Assembly (NCBI GenBank): GCA_030762895.1 | Contig: CM061062.1 | Coordinates: forward strand, 209,001 to 273,000 | DNA length: 64,000 nucleotides | Reading direction: 5' to 3' | Source of the DNA: Sophora flavescens | Lineage: Eukaryota > Streptophyta > Magnoliopsida > Fabales > Fabaceae | Part shown: piece after piece, positions 21,062 through 31,856 of the stretch | Layout of the letters: every line of letters begins with the position of its first letter | Position numbering within the stretch: position 1 is the stretch's first letter | The notes under the pieces: generated by a model | Database searches by the model: none | The model's input: the letters and a program-made list of their open reading frames with translations, nothing else | Told to the model about the DNA's origin: nothing | Made by a program: the position numbers and the translations under genes

Positions 21062-22187
21062 CCACCCATGCTATCTCATATTGAGCTTTTTATGGTCAAA
21101 CAGGTATTTCAAACTCTTATGATCAGTAAAAACCTCGAACTTAGCTCCATACAGGTAATGCCTCCAAATCTTAAAGGAAAAACCACAGCTCCTAAGTCTA
21201 GGTCATGGGTAGGGTAGTTCTTCTCGTAGATTTTCAATTGCCTAGAAGCATAAGCCATTACATTACCATCTTGCATCAACACTCCACCTAAACCTTGCTT
21301 CAATGCATCACAGTACACTACGAAAGGTTTACTAGGATCGGGCAAAACTAAAACTGGTGCTGATGTTAACCTATCCTTCAGGGTTTGGAAACTCTCCTCG
21401 CACTTAGAGTCCCACACAAACAACTGCCCCTTCTTGGTGAGACGGGTTAAGGGCAAAGCTAACTTAGAAAAACAATCTATAAACCTCCTATAGTACCCTG
21501 TTAAACCCAAGAAACTTCTAACCTCGGTCACTGACTTTGGCACTTCCCACTGGGGCACCGTCTCTACTTTAGCCGGGTATATGACTATCCACTTTTAGAG
21601 ATCATGTGACCCAAGAAACTCACCTCCTCTAACCAAAACTCGCACTTAGACAACTTGTCATACAACTGCTTCTCCTTAAGGGTCTGTAAAACAACCCTCA
21701 AGTGCTCCTCACGTTCTTCCTTAGTCTTGGAGTACACTAAGATGTCATCTATGAAAACCACCACAAACTTATCCAAGTAAGGGTGAAAGGTCTTGTTCAT
21801 GTAATCCATGAACATAGCAGGAGCATTAGTCACACCAAAGGGCATAACTAAATACTCATAGTGACCATATCACGTTCTAAACGCTGTCTTCGGGATGTCC
21901 TCAGACTTAACCCGAATATGATGGTATCCTGATCTCAAATCTATCTTCGAGAAAACACAAGCCTGGATCAACTGATCCATAAGATCATCAATCCTAGGGA
22001 GGGGATACCTATTCTTAACGGTCACTTTGTTGAGCTGTCGATAGTTAACACACAACCTCATACTGCCATCCTTCTTCTTCACCAACAACACTGGCACTCC
22101 CCATGGGGATACGCTATGCCTGATGAACTGCTTCTGTATCAGATCTTCCAACTGTTCCTTTAACTTAGTTAGCTCTAGAGGAGACAT
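21062..22187 (-). pseudogene. Reverse transcriptase and RNase H of chromovirus C
   Basis: RT motifs: SPWGVPVLLVKKKDGSMRLC, YRQLNKVTVKNRYPLPR (about 22010-22065), MPFGVTNAPAMFMDYM and FIDDILVYSKTKEE (about 21730-21770, both Asp present). RNase H: YCDALKQGLGGVLMQ (about 21290) and YPTHDLDLGAVVFPL. Frameshifts lie near 21870, 21570 and 21100. It resembles A at about four in five residues by eye and shows the sense codon at several of A's stops (for example DLIQKQ, CEFWLEEV). Confidence 0.87.
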
Positions 22188-22293
22188 TCTATAGGGATAT
22201 AGGACCAGTGGCAGGCACTAAGTCTATGGCAACCTCCACATCTCTCTCTAGGGGTACTTCGTAAACATCCCCCGGGAACACTTCAGGAAATTC

Positions 22294-22740
22294 TCATACA
22301 ACAGGCACGCTGTCGACATAAGGAGGGCTCTCGACTTCCAGGGAAGATAGCATCATGTACACTTGGGCTCCTTCGTTCATTGAAGCCTTAACTTGGTTGG
22401 TAGAGAGAAAGATAGGATCCCTAGACTTCACTGGAGTTCCAAAAACTATGGTTTTTTCCAAGTAATTCAGAAGAACGTGGTTGGAAGATAACCAATCCAT
22501 GCCAAGAATAACATCAAGGTCTTTTATAGGTAAGCATACAAGATCAACAATAAAGTATCTACCATCTATGGTAATAAGAATATTCTTGCATGCATAAGAA
22601 GTGAGAATAGGTTTATTCGTGGGTGTGGCAACAACTAAATCACACTCAATAAGTGTCACATGCAACTAAAGACTCTTAGCACATTCATATGACACAAACG
22701 AGTGAGTTGCACCCGAATCAAACAATACAGTTAAACAAAT
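22294..22740 (-). pseudogene. Protease of chromovirus C
   Basis: The catalytic motif DSGATHSFVSYE (about 22690-22730) is followed by TPTNKPILTSYACKNI and LDVILGMDWLSSNHV (about 22475-22520). An extra stop falls near 22665. The region to 22190 is the linker to RT, with one disrupted stretch. Confidence 0.8.
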
Positions 22741-23216
22741 TCCCCTAATGAGGCACATACCTTGGATCAAATCTTCAGATTCAAAGGCCTCGGCTCCACT
22801 GATTATAAAGACTCTCCCCATGGTCTTCAGTCGGTTGGTTTGAGGTTTCTGACCTTTGCTCGCACTCTGTGGCTCCGACTTTCCTCCTTGCAATTCCGGC
22901 TGATGTGGCCATGCTTGCCACACTTGAAGTAGATGGTGTTTGTCTCCTTGCATTGGGTAGTGAAGTGGTTTTGTCCACACTTGTCGCACTGCAGAGGTCT
23001 AGAATCGAAAGAATCCCATCTCTTGGACCTGTCTAAAGAAAACTGAGACTTCTTGCCATCCCGCTTGAAGTCTTTGCCAGCTGGGGCGAGATGTGGCTTC
23101 CACTTGTTTCCCTGATCATTCCTCTTGTTGCTCTGGTTGTCTGATCCCTTGTTACCTGATTTGTAGGCATCTTCAAAGATCCTACACTTGTTTACTAGAA
23201 CTGGGAAGACTAGGAT
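22741..23216 (-). pseudogene. gag: gag of chromovirus C, C-terminal half
   Basis: Begins at LTR D with VLVNKCRIFEDA-like capsid sequence (about 23190), then a basic linker and two CCHC knuckles, CDKCGQNHFTTQC and CGKHGHISRNC with one knuckle shifted in frame (about 22890-22990). The N-terminal half is missing. It joins the protease at 22740 in the same direction. Confidence 0.75.
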
Positions 23217-23348
23217 CTATAATACCCCGTTTTTCGTTAAGCGCTTTAATGTATGCTTTGTTTGTCAGGAAAGTTTAGAATAAGCTAAGTGGGGTTTTAG
23301 GTGGAAAATCCCTTTGTTAGGTGTGTGTCTTGTGACTTATGAGTCACA

Positions 23349-23520
23349 AGCACGTGCTCGTTAGAGAGCACGACTGTGCTCGTTGGGCTAGCTCGTCTCG
23401 CTGACGCTAAGTTGAGCACACCCGTGCGCAACAGTGAGCACGCCCATGCTTAATGGCAGACTATACCTCGTAGGCTCTAAGTTGAGCAAGGTCGTGCTCA
23501 AGGAAGAGCACGACCGTGCT
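23349..23520 (+). promoter_or_regulatory. Paired AGCACGNNCGTGCT array upstream of TATA (LTR D)
   Basis: Six motifs, including GAGCACGACTGTGCTC, GAGCACGCCCATGCT and GAGCACGACCGTGCTC. Pairs near 23413 and 23480 have starts 22 bp apart. A TTAAATATA box follows at 23534. Confidence 0.6.
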
Positions 23521-24428
23521 CAGGTCTGTATCTTTAAATATAGAACAGTAACCAAGGGTTTTCTCATAAACCTTATTTTGCCATTTTTAGGCAACCCTAA
23601 GTGTGACGACAACCTCTCTCGTTCGTTCCCTTTGAACCCAATCGTTGTTTGGTGTTCCATTTGTGTTTTAGAGAGTGGAGTCAAGCGTTAAGTGCCAATC
23701 CTAAGGTAATAGTTCTTCCCTCTTTTGGTTCCCTTTCTTTGTTAAGAATTGGGAACTAATGGTTTGACCCTTTTGTTTGACCAAGGCTTAGAAAGCTAAC
23801 TGGGCCGTTCGAGGGACGCGTTGTTTACCAGTTGAGTTGTCACTACCGGATTCTTCATACTAGGTATGGGGAGAAGGATAGTGTATGCACTAGGCAAGGG
23901 GGTAGCGCAAGATGAGGGGTTCCCATAGCCCGTTATGTGTTATTGTTATCTGTTATTAAGACTATGCTATGTTTGATTATGAATATGCCTAACTGCCGCT
24001 AATGCCTAGGACATGTTTGACTGAATGTTGTTGAATATGATTATGTTGGTCATGAATACATGTTGTTTATTTGGTTGTATGCCAAGTTATTTATAATTGG
24101 TTAATCTGTTTATGACATGATCATTGGTTGAATTGGTAAGACATAAATATTGATGTATGATGTTGATTATGTTGAATTGGCTGAGTGTTGGTTGATGATG
24201 AACATGTTAATAAGACCCTAACTGGCTAATTTAGGACTCTTAATTAACATAAGGATTAAGGTATTAATTCCCCATTATTTCATAAGACATGAACTGTTAG
24301 TGAGAGGTGAGGTTTGATGCCTATCGGATTAGTCAAAAGGCCTTAGGATCTGATTTGAGAGTGTTAGGGAGTTTTTGGCTCCAAGAACACTAACTTGAAT
24401 TTGCCCAGAATAGTACGGCTGGACCAGG

Positions 24429-24580
24429 AGCACGACCATGCTGAACAAGGAGCACGCCCGTGCTCCTAGTTGAATTCTGGAAGATGGTCACGCATTGAGC
24501 ATGACCGTACAGGATAGTGAGCACGACCGTGCTTCACTTAAGTGGCAGCACGACCGTGCTGGGGTAAGCATGCCCGTGCT
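24429..24580 (+). repeat. Downstream AGCACGNNCGTGCT cluster (LTR D)
   Basis: Six motifs in three pairs with spacing 22, 22 and 20 bp (AGCACGACCATGCT, AGCACGCCCGTGCT, AGCATGACCGTACA, AGCACGACCGTGCT and so on). Layout as in LTR A. Confidence 0.6.
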
Positions 24581-24628
24581 CCCCTTACTGGTTAGAACAT
24601 GAATTAAAAGTTCTAAAGTGGTGTTTTA

Positions 24629-26632
24629 TGTTAAGTCTCAATCTGTCTGACTCTGTTATGCGTCTGACTGTGCCCCTGTTGTGCATTAGAGTTTTGATGA
24701 ATCCAAACATCATGCACTTGAATTTACAATGAACAAAATGAATATTTCTTATCATCTACTTGAGTTGTGTAGATAAAAGGTTTATATCATAGCAGGACAA
24801 GTCAACAAAAGAGTATGAAAGAATCAAATGATTGCATACAAGCGTCTGAACTACAATGTGTTGGAAGCATGACTCACTGAAGCATCAGTATCTGTCAGAC
24901 TCAAACTGAAGAAGAACAACAAGTAGTAGTCTCTAAGAAAACCATCAATTATTGTCATCCTTACTGAAGCTAAAGCAAATGGAATCATTCTTTGATGAGA
25001 AAATGTCGAAGCAAACTCTTTTACTTAAGACTATCAGGATTATGCGTCTGAAGTACGACTCGAGCAAAAATTCATATCTCAGACCCAATCAATCAAGACA
25101 AAACCGTGTCTACAAGTCTGAATCGAAGTAGTCAGGAAGAGATCACATTCAAGGAACTAGTTGAATGCAAGAAAGGACGTATCCAACTTATGCAGTTGAA
25201 AGCATGAAAGAATGTATTCAGCCTGTTTACAAAGGAAAGGAAGAAAGATCACAAGCTGTACTAAGTCAACAAAATGATGATCAAGAGTATTTAGAATTTG
25301 GATAATCATCCTTCAAAGATTATCCATAATATCTTCTGAAGAAACATAATTACTATCCCAAAATGCGTCTGAGTCTCTGACACTATTTGAAGAATGTCAG
25401 ACCAACCTATCAAGACTCACTTGACAACCACTATCTCACCCTTTGACAAAGAAATGATCAAGATCAAGATTATGTGGTATCTTCAAACCAACCTGGAAGG
25501 CGCTCAAAAGAAAGAGTATTACTCTCCTAGTATGCATCTATGCCTCTAACAAAGTCAGCATCAGTCTTCTGTCAGAATAGTATGTTTGATTCAATATATT
25601 TTCAAACATCCTCAAACTTAGAAGATGTGAAATGCAAAAGTCACTTCTGTGATATTGAAGCACACACCAAAAAGAAAAGCTCTCTATAAAGAATTTACTT
25701 AATCTATGATTCAAGGTTAAGAGTGATTTGAAATATAATTAACTAAACTTGAAATAAGTTTATTAATATATTTCTTATCTTCAATCGAAATCAGAAAAAG
25801 GAGAAAAGACAAAAAGGCAAAGCTACAAGAAAGTATTCCTTATGATAGTAAAATAAAAGCTACTTTATCCAAGCTTTTCTATGAGTTACATAAATAAGGA
25901 AAGAATGCTGCCCAAAGCTACTATAAAGCATATTTGCTATACTTAGTTATCAGCAAAGAATCTCCAACATTCTTCAAAGCATTTATTATCAAGTCAGAAC
26001 GACTATCTCTCAAAGAACAAAGCTGAAGACCTTCAAATCCATCTCAACGGATCTTTTTGGTCAAGTATAAATATGAAGTCGAAAACCAAGAAGAAGATAG
26101 AGACAAGATATACAAGTGAAGTGCTACAGTGATAAATAGAAAAACCAGAGAAAATCTCTCATCAACTGAAAGGCTATAGTACTCGAAGAAGAACTCATCT
26201 GCAACTGACCAAGTTCCAAGTTCATATCTACTCTGTGCAGTGTTTAAATATTGGTTGAATTGCCTTGTAACTTTGAAGCCGTTCTTCAAAAACTCTCTCA
26301 AACTCTGAGCCTGAAGAGGCCTGTTTCAAGAATACTTGTTGACCCTGAAGAGGCTAGGTGTGCAAACAATACTTGTGGTTGAGCCTAAAGAGGCTAGGTG
26401 CGCAAACCAGGATAAAACTAAGTATACTCTTTCTCTATCCTTATTTATTTACTCAGTTTAATTTCCTATCTGTTTAACTAACTTAGGTGTGTGTGAAACA
26501 GTTGCAATTCAGTTTTAATAAGGCGTCTGACTTAAAGCGTCTCATCTAATATGAATTTGTTTTGTGCTTCCAAACTCTGATTTTCAAAAACACTATTCAA
26601 CCCCCCTTCTAGTGTTGTTTCGTGCCATTTCA
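24629..26632 (+). repeat. 5' LTR of element E
   Basis: 2004 bp starting TGTTAAGTCTC and ending CCATTTCA. It matches 54142-56267 except for two gaps (about 33 bp near 25335 and about 85-90 bp near 26405). GTCTGAC/TCAGAC words recur through U3. A TATAAATA box lies at 26066. The LTR interrupts LTR D. Confidence 0.88.
26066..26073 (+). promoter_or_regulatory. Putative TATA box, element E 5' LTR
   Basis: TATAAATA in the context CAAGTATAAATATGAAG, identical at 55615-55622 in the right LTR. Confidence 0.45.
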
Positions 26633-26634
26633 GT

Positions 26635-26646
26635 TGGTATCAGAGC
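26635..26646 (+). other. Primer binding site, initiator tRNA-Met (element E)
   Basis: TGGTATCAGAGC two bases after the LTR end, a perfect match to the usual Ty1/copia PBS of plants. The same site recurs at 56270-56281. Confidence 0.9.
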
Positions 26647-26696
26647 TCAGCCTCTGGGTTGAGCACCTTACAGTGTAGAGGAAAAGATTCTGAAGA

Positions 26697-27628
26697 ATGG
26701 CAAGTGAAGCAGCCTCAAGCAACAATATGTATAATCAGGGTACATATCTCAGTAAAACACCCATGTTTAGTGGAAAAGATTATAAGTATTAGAGGAGTAA
26801 GATGAGAATGTTCACAGAGTCAACTGATCTAGATCTATGGGAGATCATTTGTCAAGGTCCATACAGTCCAGCTGATGAAAGTGGAAATGCTATTCCAAGA
26901 AGCATATGGACATTATAGCACAAAAGTATGGTGCAACTTAATGCAAAAGCAAAATATCTTCTTGTATGTTCTCTTAGCAAGTCTGAATATGATAAAGTTA
27001 GCAGCTGTGAAACTGCATAAGATATCTGGATCAGACTTGAAGAACTGTATGATGAAGATGTTGTTGTCAAGAAAACATCTGAAGAAACATCTGTCAACAA
27101 TGCTGATAAACTTCCATCAACTAATATCTCAAAGGAGCAACTCTCTCAAAATGATGATGAAGATGAAGAAGTTTCTGAAGCAACTAGAAAGATGAGAAAA
27201 TTTTGGAATAAGATAAGAGCTAAGAAAGCAACAACCAGAACAGCAGGTGATAGAATGTCACCTCTCAAAAAACTGATCACTTGGGAGTATCTGGACAAAG
27301 AATCAGATGAAGAGTTCAAATGTCTACTTGGAGACACTGACTCAGAATATGAGGTAAATTCTGAATTTGAGGATTTACAAGATGCCTATCATGAACTTCT
27401 CGGTGAATCCAACTGTATACTTGATATGTTCATAGAACTTAAGAAAAAGTATGTGAAGCTCACTAAGGAGCATGAACAGAAAAATCTTAAGGTTGATGAA
27501 CTAATCTTAGAAAACAGAAAGCTCAAAGCAGAAAGGCTTAAAGCTAAGATCATTACTGAAACACCACCATCTGAAGAAGTTGTCAAACTTCAACAGAAGG
27601 TTGAAGAGCTCACTAATGATCTTGATAG
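26697..27628 (+). pseudogene. gag: gag of element E, part 1
   Basis: Starts with ATG (MASEAASSNN). UBN2-type capsid motifs follow: PMFSGKDYKY, a stop, SKMRMFTESTDLDLW, then LVCSLSKSEYDKVSSC and IWIRLEELYDE. The C-terminal part is acidic and coiled-coil-like (KKLITWEYLDKESDEEF, LKKKYVKLTKEHEQKNLKVD, VKLQQKVEELTNDLDRF). At least two stops and a frameshift break it. The coding sequence is cut after 27628 by the Athila-like insertion and resumes at 31857; the TSD ATTTA lies in the coding sequence. Confidence 0.82.
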
Positions 27629-28231
27629 ATTTATACCCCAAACTTAAACTTTGCTTGTCCCCAAGCAAACTAAGACTCAAAAACTCAAAAAGACTCAAAA
27701 CATGGCAAGCTTAAAAGATTTTATCAACTTTGTACAAATTCAAGCAATTCATCAAAATAATTTTTCCTTCAATGTTCCCCCCTTTCAAACAAAGCAATCC
27801 CCACATGCATTCACTCTAAACAATTGAGAATTTCATCATTCAAGCAATCATTAATCTAAGCAAGGGATCCAAGTTACACACAAGAGGGAGATCACCGAAT
27901 TCAAACAATCGCCTTCCTCACAAGGCATTTAGTGTTTCACTCAATCGCTCAGTTTGTCTAGGCTAACAACATTTCACTCAATTTCACTTTTAAGAAGCAC
28001 TTCCCATAAATTTGATTTTCATCTCCAAATGATTCCCACAAAAAATATGCATGCAACATCAAAAGGTCTTTTAAGGTTGTAATGGGGCCTGGCTAAGGGT
28101 AGGATATACAAGGGTACTAGACTGAAGACCCTAGGAACTAAGAGAGCATGAAACACTTCAAAACATTGAAATTCCACTCAAGTTCTTTTTTTCATTTTTC
28201 ATTTGCCTTGGGTAACTACAGCCTTTTTATT

Positions 28232-28363
28232 CAAATAGCCTTTTTGACATTTTTTTTGTTCCTTTTAATTCTCCTTTTTTTTCTTCTTTTTCTTTTCTTT
28301 TCTTTTTCTTTTCTTTTTTTTTCAACCTTTTTATTATATTTTTTTCTTTTTCTTTTTCTCAAT
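28232..28363 (-). repeat. Polypurine-rich tract in Athila-II
   Basis: A long T/C run on the plus strand (A/G on the minus coding strand) made of AAAAGA-type words. Athila-I has a similar purine tract at 344-430 in the equivalent place, so it is a family feature and not a chance microsatellite. Confidence 0.65.
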
Positions 28364-29086
28364 CCCAAACAGCACATCATATCCTTGTAGCCACCCCAAA
28401 CTTAGTTTCTTGCAACCATTCTCTTGCTAAGCTTCCATGCTCTCCTAATCCTAAGATCGGGTTAACATGTTTTTTTTTCTTCCAGATTTTAGCTCATAAC
28501 ATAGGGTCATCAAGAACAATAGGCTAATTAGGCTCAATGGGGCTAACAAAGGAATATGCATTAGGAATTGGTTCTTTTAGGCTAAGTAGTTATTTACAAA
28601 GAAAATTGCCTAAATCATCTGATGCAAACACATAAACATGTAAACCATAAAGAGATTCAAGTAAATTCGGGAAAGTGCAACTTGAAAGTGATTCTCACAG
28701 TTAAAAACATGTTGGAGGCTCAAATCCTTACCTGGACATTTTTGCAAATTGTTTGACCGAGATTCTATCCCTAGTGTGTGCTTCCCTTCACCCCAAACTT
28801 ATCATAAATCATGCAATCATAACAAAAGATCTCAAAGTTCAGTTTTCAATCACATGGGGATCACTTTTCAATTTTCAAATCCTAGGGGGAAATCATCAAT
28901 AGTCAACACATGTCATGCAATCATCTATGCAAATTCAATTAAAATCCAGCAAACTTGCCGACACAGGACTCAACACACAAATACTCCTGATCTTCTCAAA
29001 TTATTCAGGAGCTAAAAGAAAACAAATCAAAAACAAAGCAAGGCAGAAACTAACAAGAAAATGAAAGTAAACTAAAGAGAAAGGGT

Positions 29087-29947
29087 TTAAGAAAACTCAT
29101 TGGGGGTGGTTCCACCAGAATCCCACTGTCTGTGATACAGTGGCCACGGAATGCCCAAATTGCAGTATGATCCTCCCGGATCCCATGGTCTACAGCATAA
29201 AGCCCACGTGATACACAAGGGACGGAAGCTTGTTCCATGGTCCCCTAACTTGCAGCCTTGATATGGAGGTGAGTGCTTGACAGTTATGGTGACCTTGCCA
29301 AGTGCGGAAGACTTCTCACTCCCTCTTGGGTCAAGGTTGATCTCTTTCTCAATAAAGTCCTCCCAATAAAATCGGGGTTCAACCTCTTGGACTGGCCTTG
29401 GTACAAAATCCAGAGGCTTGAACTCCATCACCGGTGGTTCCACAGTGGGAGGTGACAAACAGGTAGAGAGTATTACTGGTGCTGCTTCAACTTCTGGACG
29501 TTCTTCATTCCTCTCCAAGTAATCATACTTCAAATTCCCAGGAAGTGGCTTGAGCTCTAAGGAGGGTGGCTGCTCAATGAATGGTATATTTGGAGTAGCC
29601 ATGATGTCAAGAACTTCGGCTGAACAAACAGCTTCACTCACACTATCACCCTGCAAAGTAGAATCAAGAAACTCAGCACAAACAACACAAGGGTTAGTGT
29701 CAGTACAGTCAGTACATGAATAAATATCATCAAAGCCAGAAACAAATGGAAAATCAGAATCAGAAAAGGCTCGAATGTCTGGAAATTCAGCACAAAGTTC
29801 ATCCACCCCATCACTTTCAACACATGCATCTAATTCCAAAGGTTCTTCATTATCCTCAAGCATGGTGAAACAAATGTCCTCCTGATCCTCATTTTCTATG
29901 TTTCCTGGCCGAACAAGGCCCTCAACCTCATATGTCTCATGTTCCAT
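29087..29947 (-). pseudogene. Athila-type gag-pol linker remnant
   Basis: Open reading of 286 residues, strongly acidic in its first half (LEDNEEPLELD). The segment SLELKPLPGNLKYDYLE resembles the LELKPLPSHLKY motif found just before RT in Athila-type polyproteins. Similar PVMEFKPLDFVPRPVQEVEP and FYWEDFIEKEI segments follow. No RT, RNase H or integrase motif appears after it, so the pol core has been lost. It overlaps the preceding reading frame (29896-30513) by about 50 bp in another frame. Confidence 0.55.
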
Positions 29948-30513
29948 ATGGATGTTTTGCTCTTCATACCTTTCAAAACATGCAAAATTATCCTCAGAAG
30001 TATTGTCAAGAATAACTGCTTGTGAATATGTTCTTCAAGGGAATGTGGAGTTTGCAGTGCAGCCGAGGTGGAGACAATGTGATCAATTTGAATGGCCAAC
30101 TTCTGAAAATTAGCTTCTATCCTCTGTTGGGATTCAAGATTTTGTTCTGCCATTCGTTGATTTTGCTCTGCCATCCGTTGAGTGTTCTCAGCCATTTGTT
30201 GTATCATTTCTTCCAGACTGAGTTGGCATATTGTGAGGTCAGGCTGATATTGTAGCTCACGTGTCGTTTGATTCACCAAAGATGCTATCTCATCCAAGAT
30301 GCCTTGTCCTCCACTATGTTGGTTATGATAGAAAGGTTGCTCCTCATTCACTCCAATCATGTCAAAACCACTGCCAAACTCACAACCTCCAACAAAATTA
30401 GGATAATTTATGCATGGTGGTGGCCTATCAAAGTTAGGATAATATATGCATGGTGGTGGCTTATAATCAACATTAGGCAAATACCCATACATGTAATTAT
30501 CCATGGAAAGCAC
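29896..30513 (-). CDS. Short gag-like ORF of Athila-II
   Basis: 205 residues starting MLSMDNYMYGYLPN (a second Met three codons in may be the start) about 80 bp after the PBS. It has a repeated PPCIxYPNFD segment, a Gln-rich coiled-coil stretch (QRMAEQNQRMAEQNLESQQR, about residues 115-135) and an IEANFQKLAIQIDHI helix. No zinc knuckle or capsid fold is recognisable. The place fits a degenerate gag. Function unknown; translation is unproven. Confidence 0.5.
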   Translation of the reverse strand: MLSMDNYMYGYLPNVDYKPPPCIYYPNFDRPPPCINYPNFVGGCEFGSGFDMIGVNEEQPFYHNQHSGGQGILDEIASLVNQTTRELQYQPDLTICQLSLEEMIQQMAENTQRMAEQNQRMAEQNLESQQRIEANFQKLAIQIDHIVSTSAALQTPHSLEEHIHKQLFLTILLRIILHVLKGMKSKTSIWNMRHMRLRALFGQET

Positions 30514-30592
30514 TAAGTTTCACAACCAGACAAAGCAGACAAAACTAATTCAGCAAAGTTTTTTTTTTTTAAACTGTTAATAACAACAAGAG

Positions 30593-30610
30593 TCCCCGGC
30601 AACGGCGCCA
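30593..30610 (-). other. Primer binding site, tRNA-Asp (Athila-II)
   Basis: TGGCGCCGTTGCCGGGGA on the minus strand, the complement of the 3' end of plant tRNA-Asp including CCA, five bases after the LTR. It is typical of Athila-type Ty3 elements. Confidence 0.9.
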
Positions 30611-30615
30611 ATTTT

Positions 30616-31856
30616 TGGTCGCGCTATCGCACACGCGCCAAAAAGCGAGCGGTTTTATAAAAATGTAGTTTAGGGAGCGACAACTCGGATATCGTCTCAC
30701 AAGGACTCTTAGGTTGTTGTTATTAACACAAAATCAGTTTTGGGGGGTTTGGGTATTTGAAATTAAATAAAGAAAACAAAGCAAAAACGGAGCAATAAAA
30801 ACAAAGCAGTTTAAGAGATTAACAAATAAGCTAAAGATGATTAACCTACTGTTCTCGGTTTCCCACTATCATTGGTTCATGTAAATTCCAAGCCCTAAGA
30901 AGATTCTAATCCCCTTTCGGTTGTAGCAACAATTAACAAACGAAATCACTACTACAGATATATGTTCCTATTCCCGAATTAAACAAACGGGGTTAAGCCC
31001 TCATGAACAAAACGAACATGAACGAACACACGCAAATTAAACAAACACGATTCAATATAGGAACATAACATCACCGAAATAAATCAACACAACACTATAC
31101 ACTCCTAAATTAAACAAACAGAAATATATAGCATAGTATTGAAAAAGGAAAAACAAATAAAACAGGAATTACAGAACCTCAAGTGTGAATGGAACCTAAT
31201 CACAGTAGATTAATCCAAGGAGACTAGTTCTCCATTACAAAGGAAAAACAAAGCATTAAACCTAATTCTACAGCCATCTAAACTAAAGAGAAAACAAAAG
31301 ATTAAAAGTTCCTCAGTTCTGCCTTCAAACAGGCTTAAATACAGATTCTGGATTCCGCGAGCTCGCGAGGCGAGCACACCTTCGCGAGGCGAATAATACG
31401 AACAGTCTTCAGTGTTTGGCGATCTCGCGGGGCGAGCTTATCTTCGCGAGGCGAGACTCTTCAGATTCCAAACTGTAACGCCGTGACCTTCAACATGGGT
31501 AAGCCGTGATGGCTTCTGGTCTTCCAGGGTTGGATTACTCGCGAGGCGAGTCAAGTGTTCGCGGGGCGAGACGGAAAGGATGGTAATTTCTGGAACAGTC
31601 ACCTTCAGGTTCGCGAGGCGAATGCCTTCTCGCGGGGCGAAGAACTCCATAACTGCTTCTTTTTATTACCTGAAAACAAGGATTAACTGTAAGTACTTTA
31701 TTCAACTCTAAATCAGCTAAATTAACCTAGAAATACTCTAGAGACTCAAAATACTGCTAAAAGACAATCAAGTCTAATTTGGGCGAAAATGAGATATAAT
31801 TAGCACAAAACCACGGCCATACTAGTCATAAAACTAGATGAGCCAGTGGCTGATCA
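30616..31856 (-). repeat. 5' LTR of Athila-II
   Basis: 1241 bp, TGATCAGCC at 31856 to GCGACCA at 30616 in minus orientation. It aligns with 1057-2337. It contains the paired TCGCGAGGCGA array (31363-31640) upstream of a TATTTAAG-like box near 31331-31338. Confidence 0.85.
31363..31640 (-). promoter_or_regulatory. Paired TCGC-NNN-GCGA array (Athila-II LTR)
   Basis: Eight copies of TCGCGAGGCGA or TCGCGGGGCGA in four pairs. Starts are 31363/31382, 31425/31444, 31539/31559 and 31611/31630, so spacing is 19, 19, 20 and 19 bp. Pair spacing matches Athila-I although the intervals between pairs differ. Confidence 0.65.

Larger units (their letters stand above)
16937..23216 (-). mobile_element. Chromovirus C (Ty3 type, same group as A)
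   Basis: Minus-strand element related to A: 3' LTR 16937-19383, chromodomain, integrase, RNase H, RT, protease and the C-terminal half of gag. It is cut in gag at 23216 where plus-strand LTR D begins, so the 5' LTR, PBS and gag start are lost. It lies inside element B. Unlike A, C is broken mainly by frameshifts. Confidence 0.85.
23217..24628 (+). repeat. LTR fragment D (same family as A and C)
   Basis: Plus-strand LTR starting at about 23217 (TATAATACCCCG, versus TGTAACACCCCG in A) and cut at 24628 by element E. It contains two palindrome clusters (23349-23520 and 24429-24580), an A/T-rich TATA-like box at 23534-23542 and the unit TAAGTGTGACGACAACC-type leader. Only about 1.4 kb of an expected 2.4 kb is present. 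It inserted into, or replaced part of, element C's gag. Confidence 0.75.
27635..31856 (-). mobile_element. Athila-like element with a single LTR (Athila-II), TSD ATTTA
   Basis: Minus-strand insertion into gag of element E: 5' LTR (30616-31856), tRNA-Asp PBS, two ORF remnants, a polypurine-rich 3' region, ending in AAGTTTGGGGTA at the PPT with no 3' LTR. It is flanked by ATTTA at 27629-27633 and 31857-31861 (6-bp match counting the next T). It shares LTR and 3' internal sequence with Athila-I. RT and integrase are absent, so it is a non-autonomous derivative. Confidence 0.82.

Noticed and set aside
28148..28390. Hydrophobic Phe/Leu-rich ORF looking like a membrane protein
   Set aside because: It is the antisense reading of a polypurine tract in the Athila-like element.
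29087..29947. Captured host gene in Athila-II
   Set aside because: The LKPLPGNLKY-type segment fits an Athila gag-pol linker better than any host protein I recognise.
30593..30610. Possible tRNA-Asp gene fragment
   Set aside because: It is an 18-base complement of the tRNA 3' end right after an LTR, thus a PBS; the rest of a tRNA is absent. The same holds for 63377-63394 and the tRNA-Arg match at 48070-48087.
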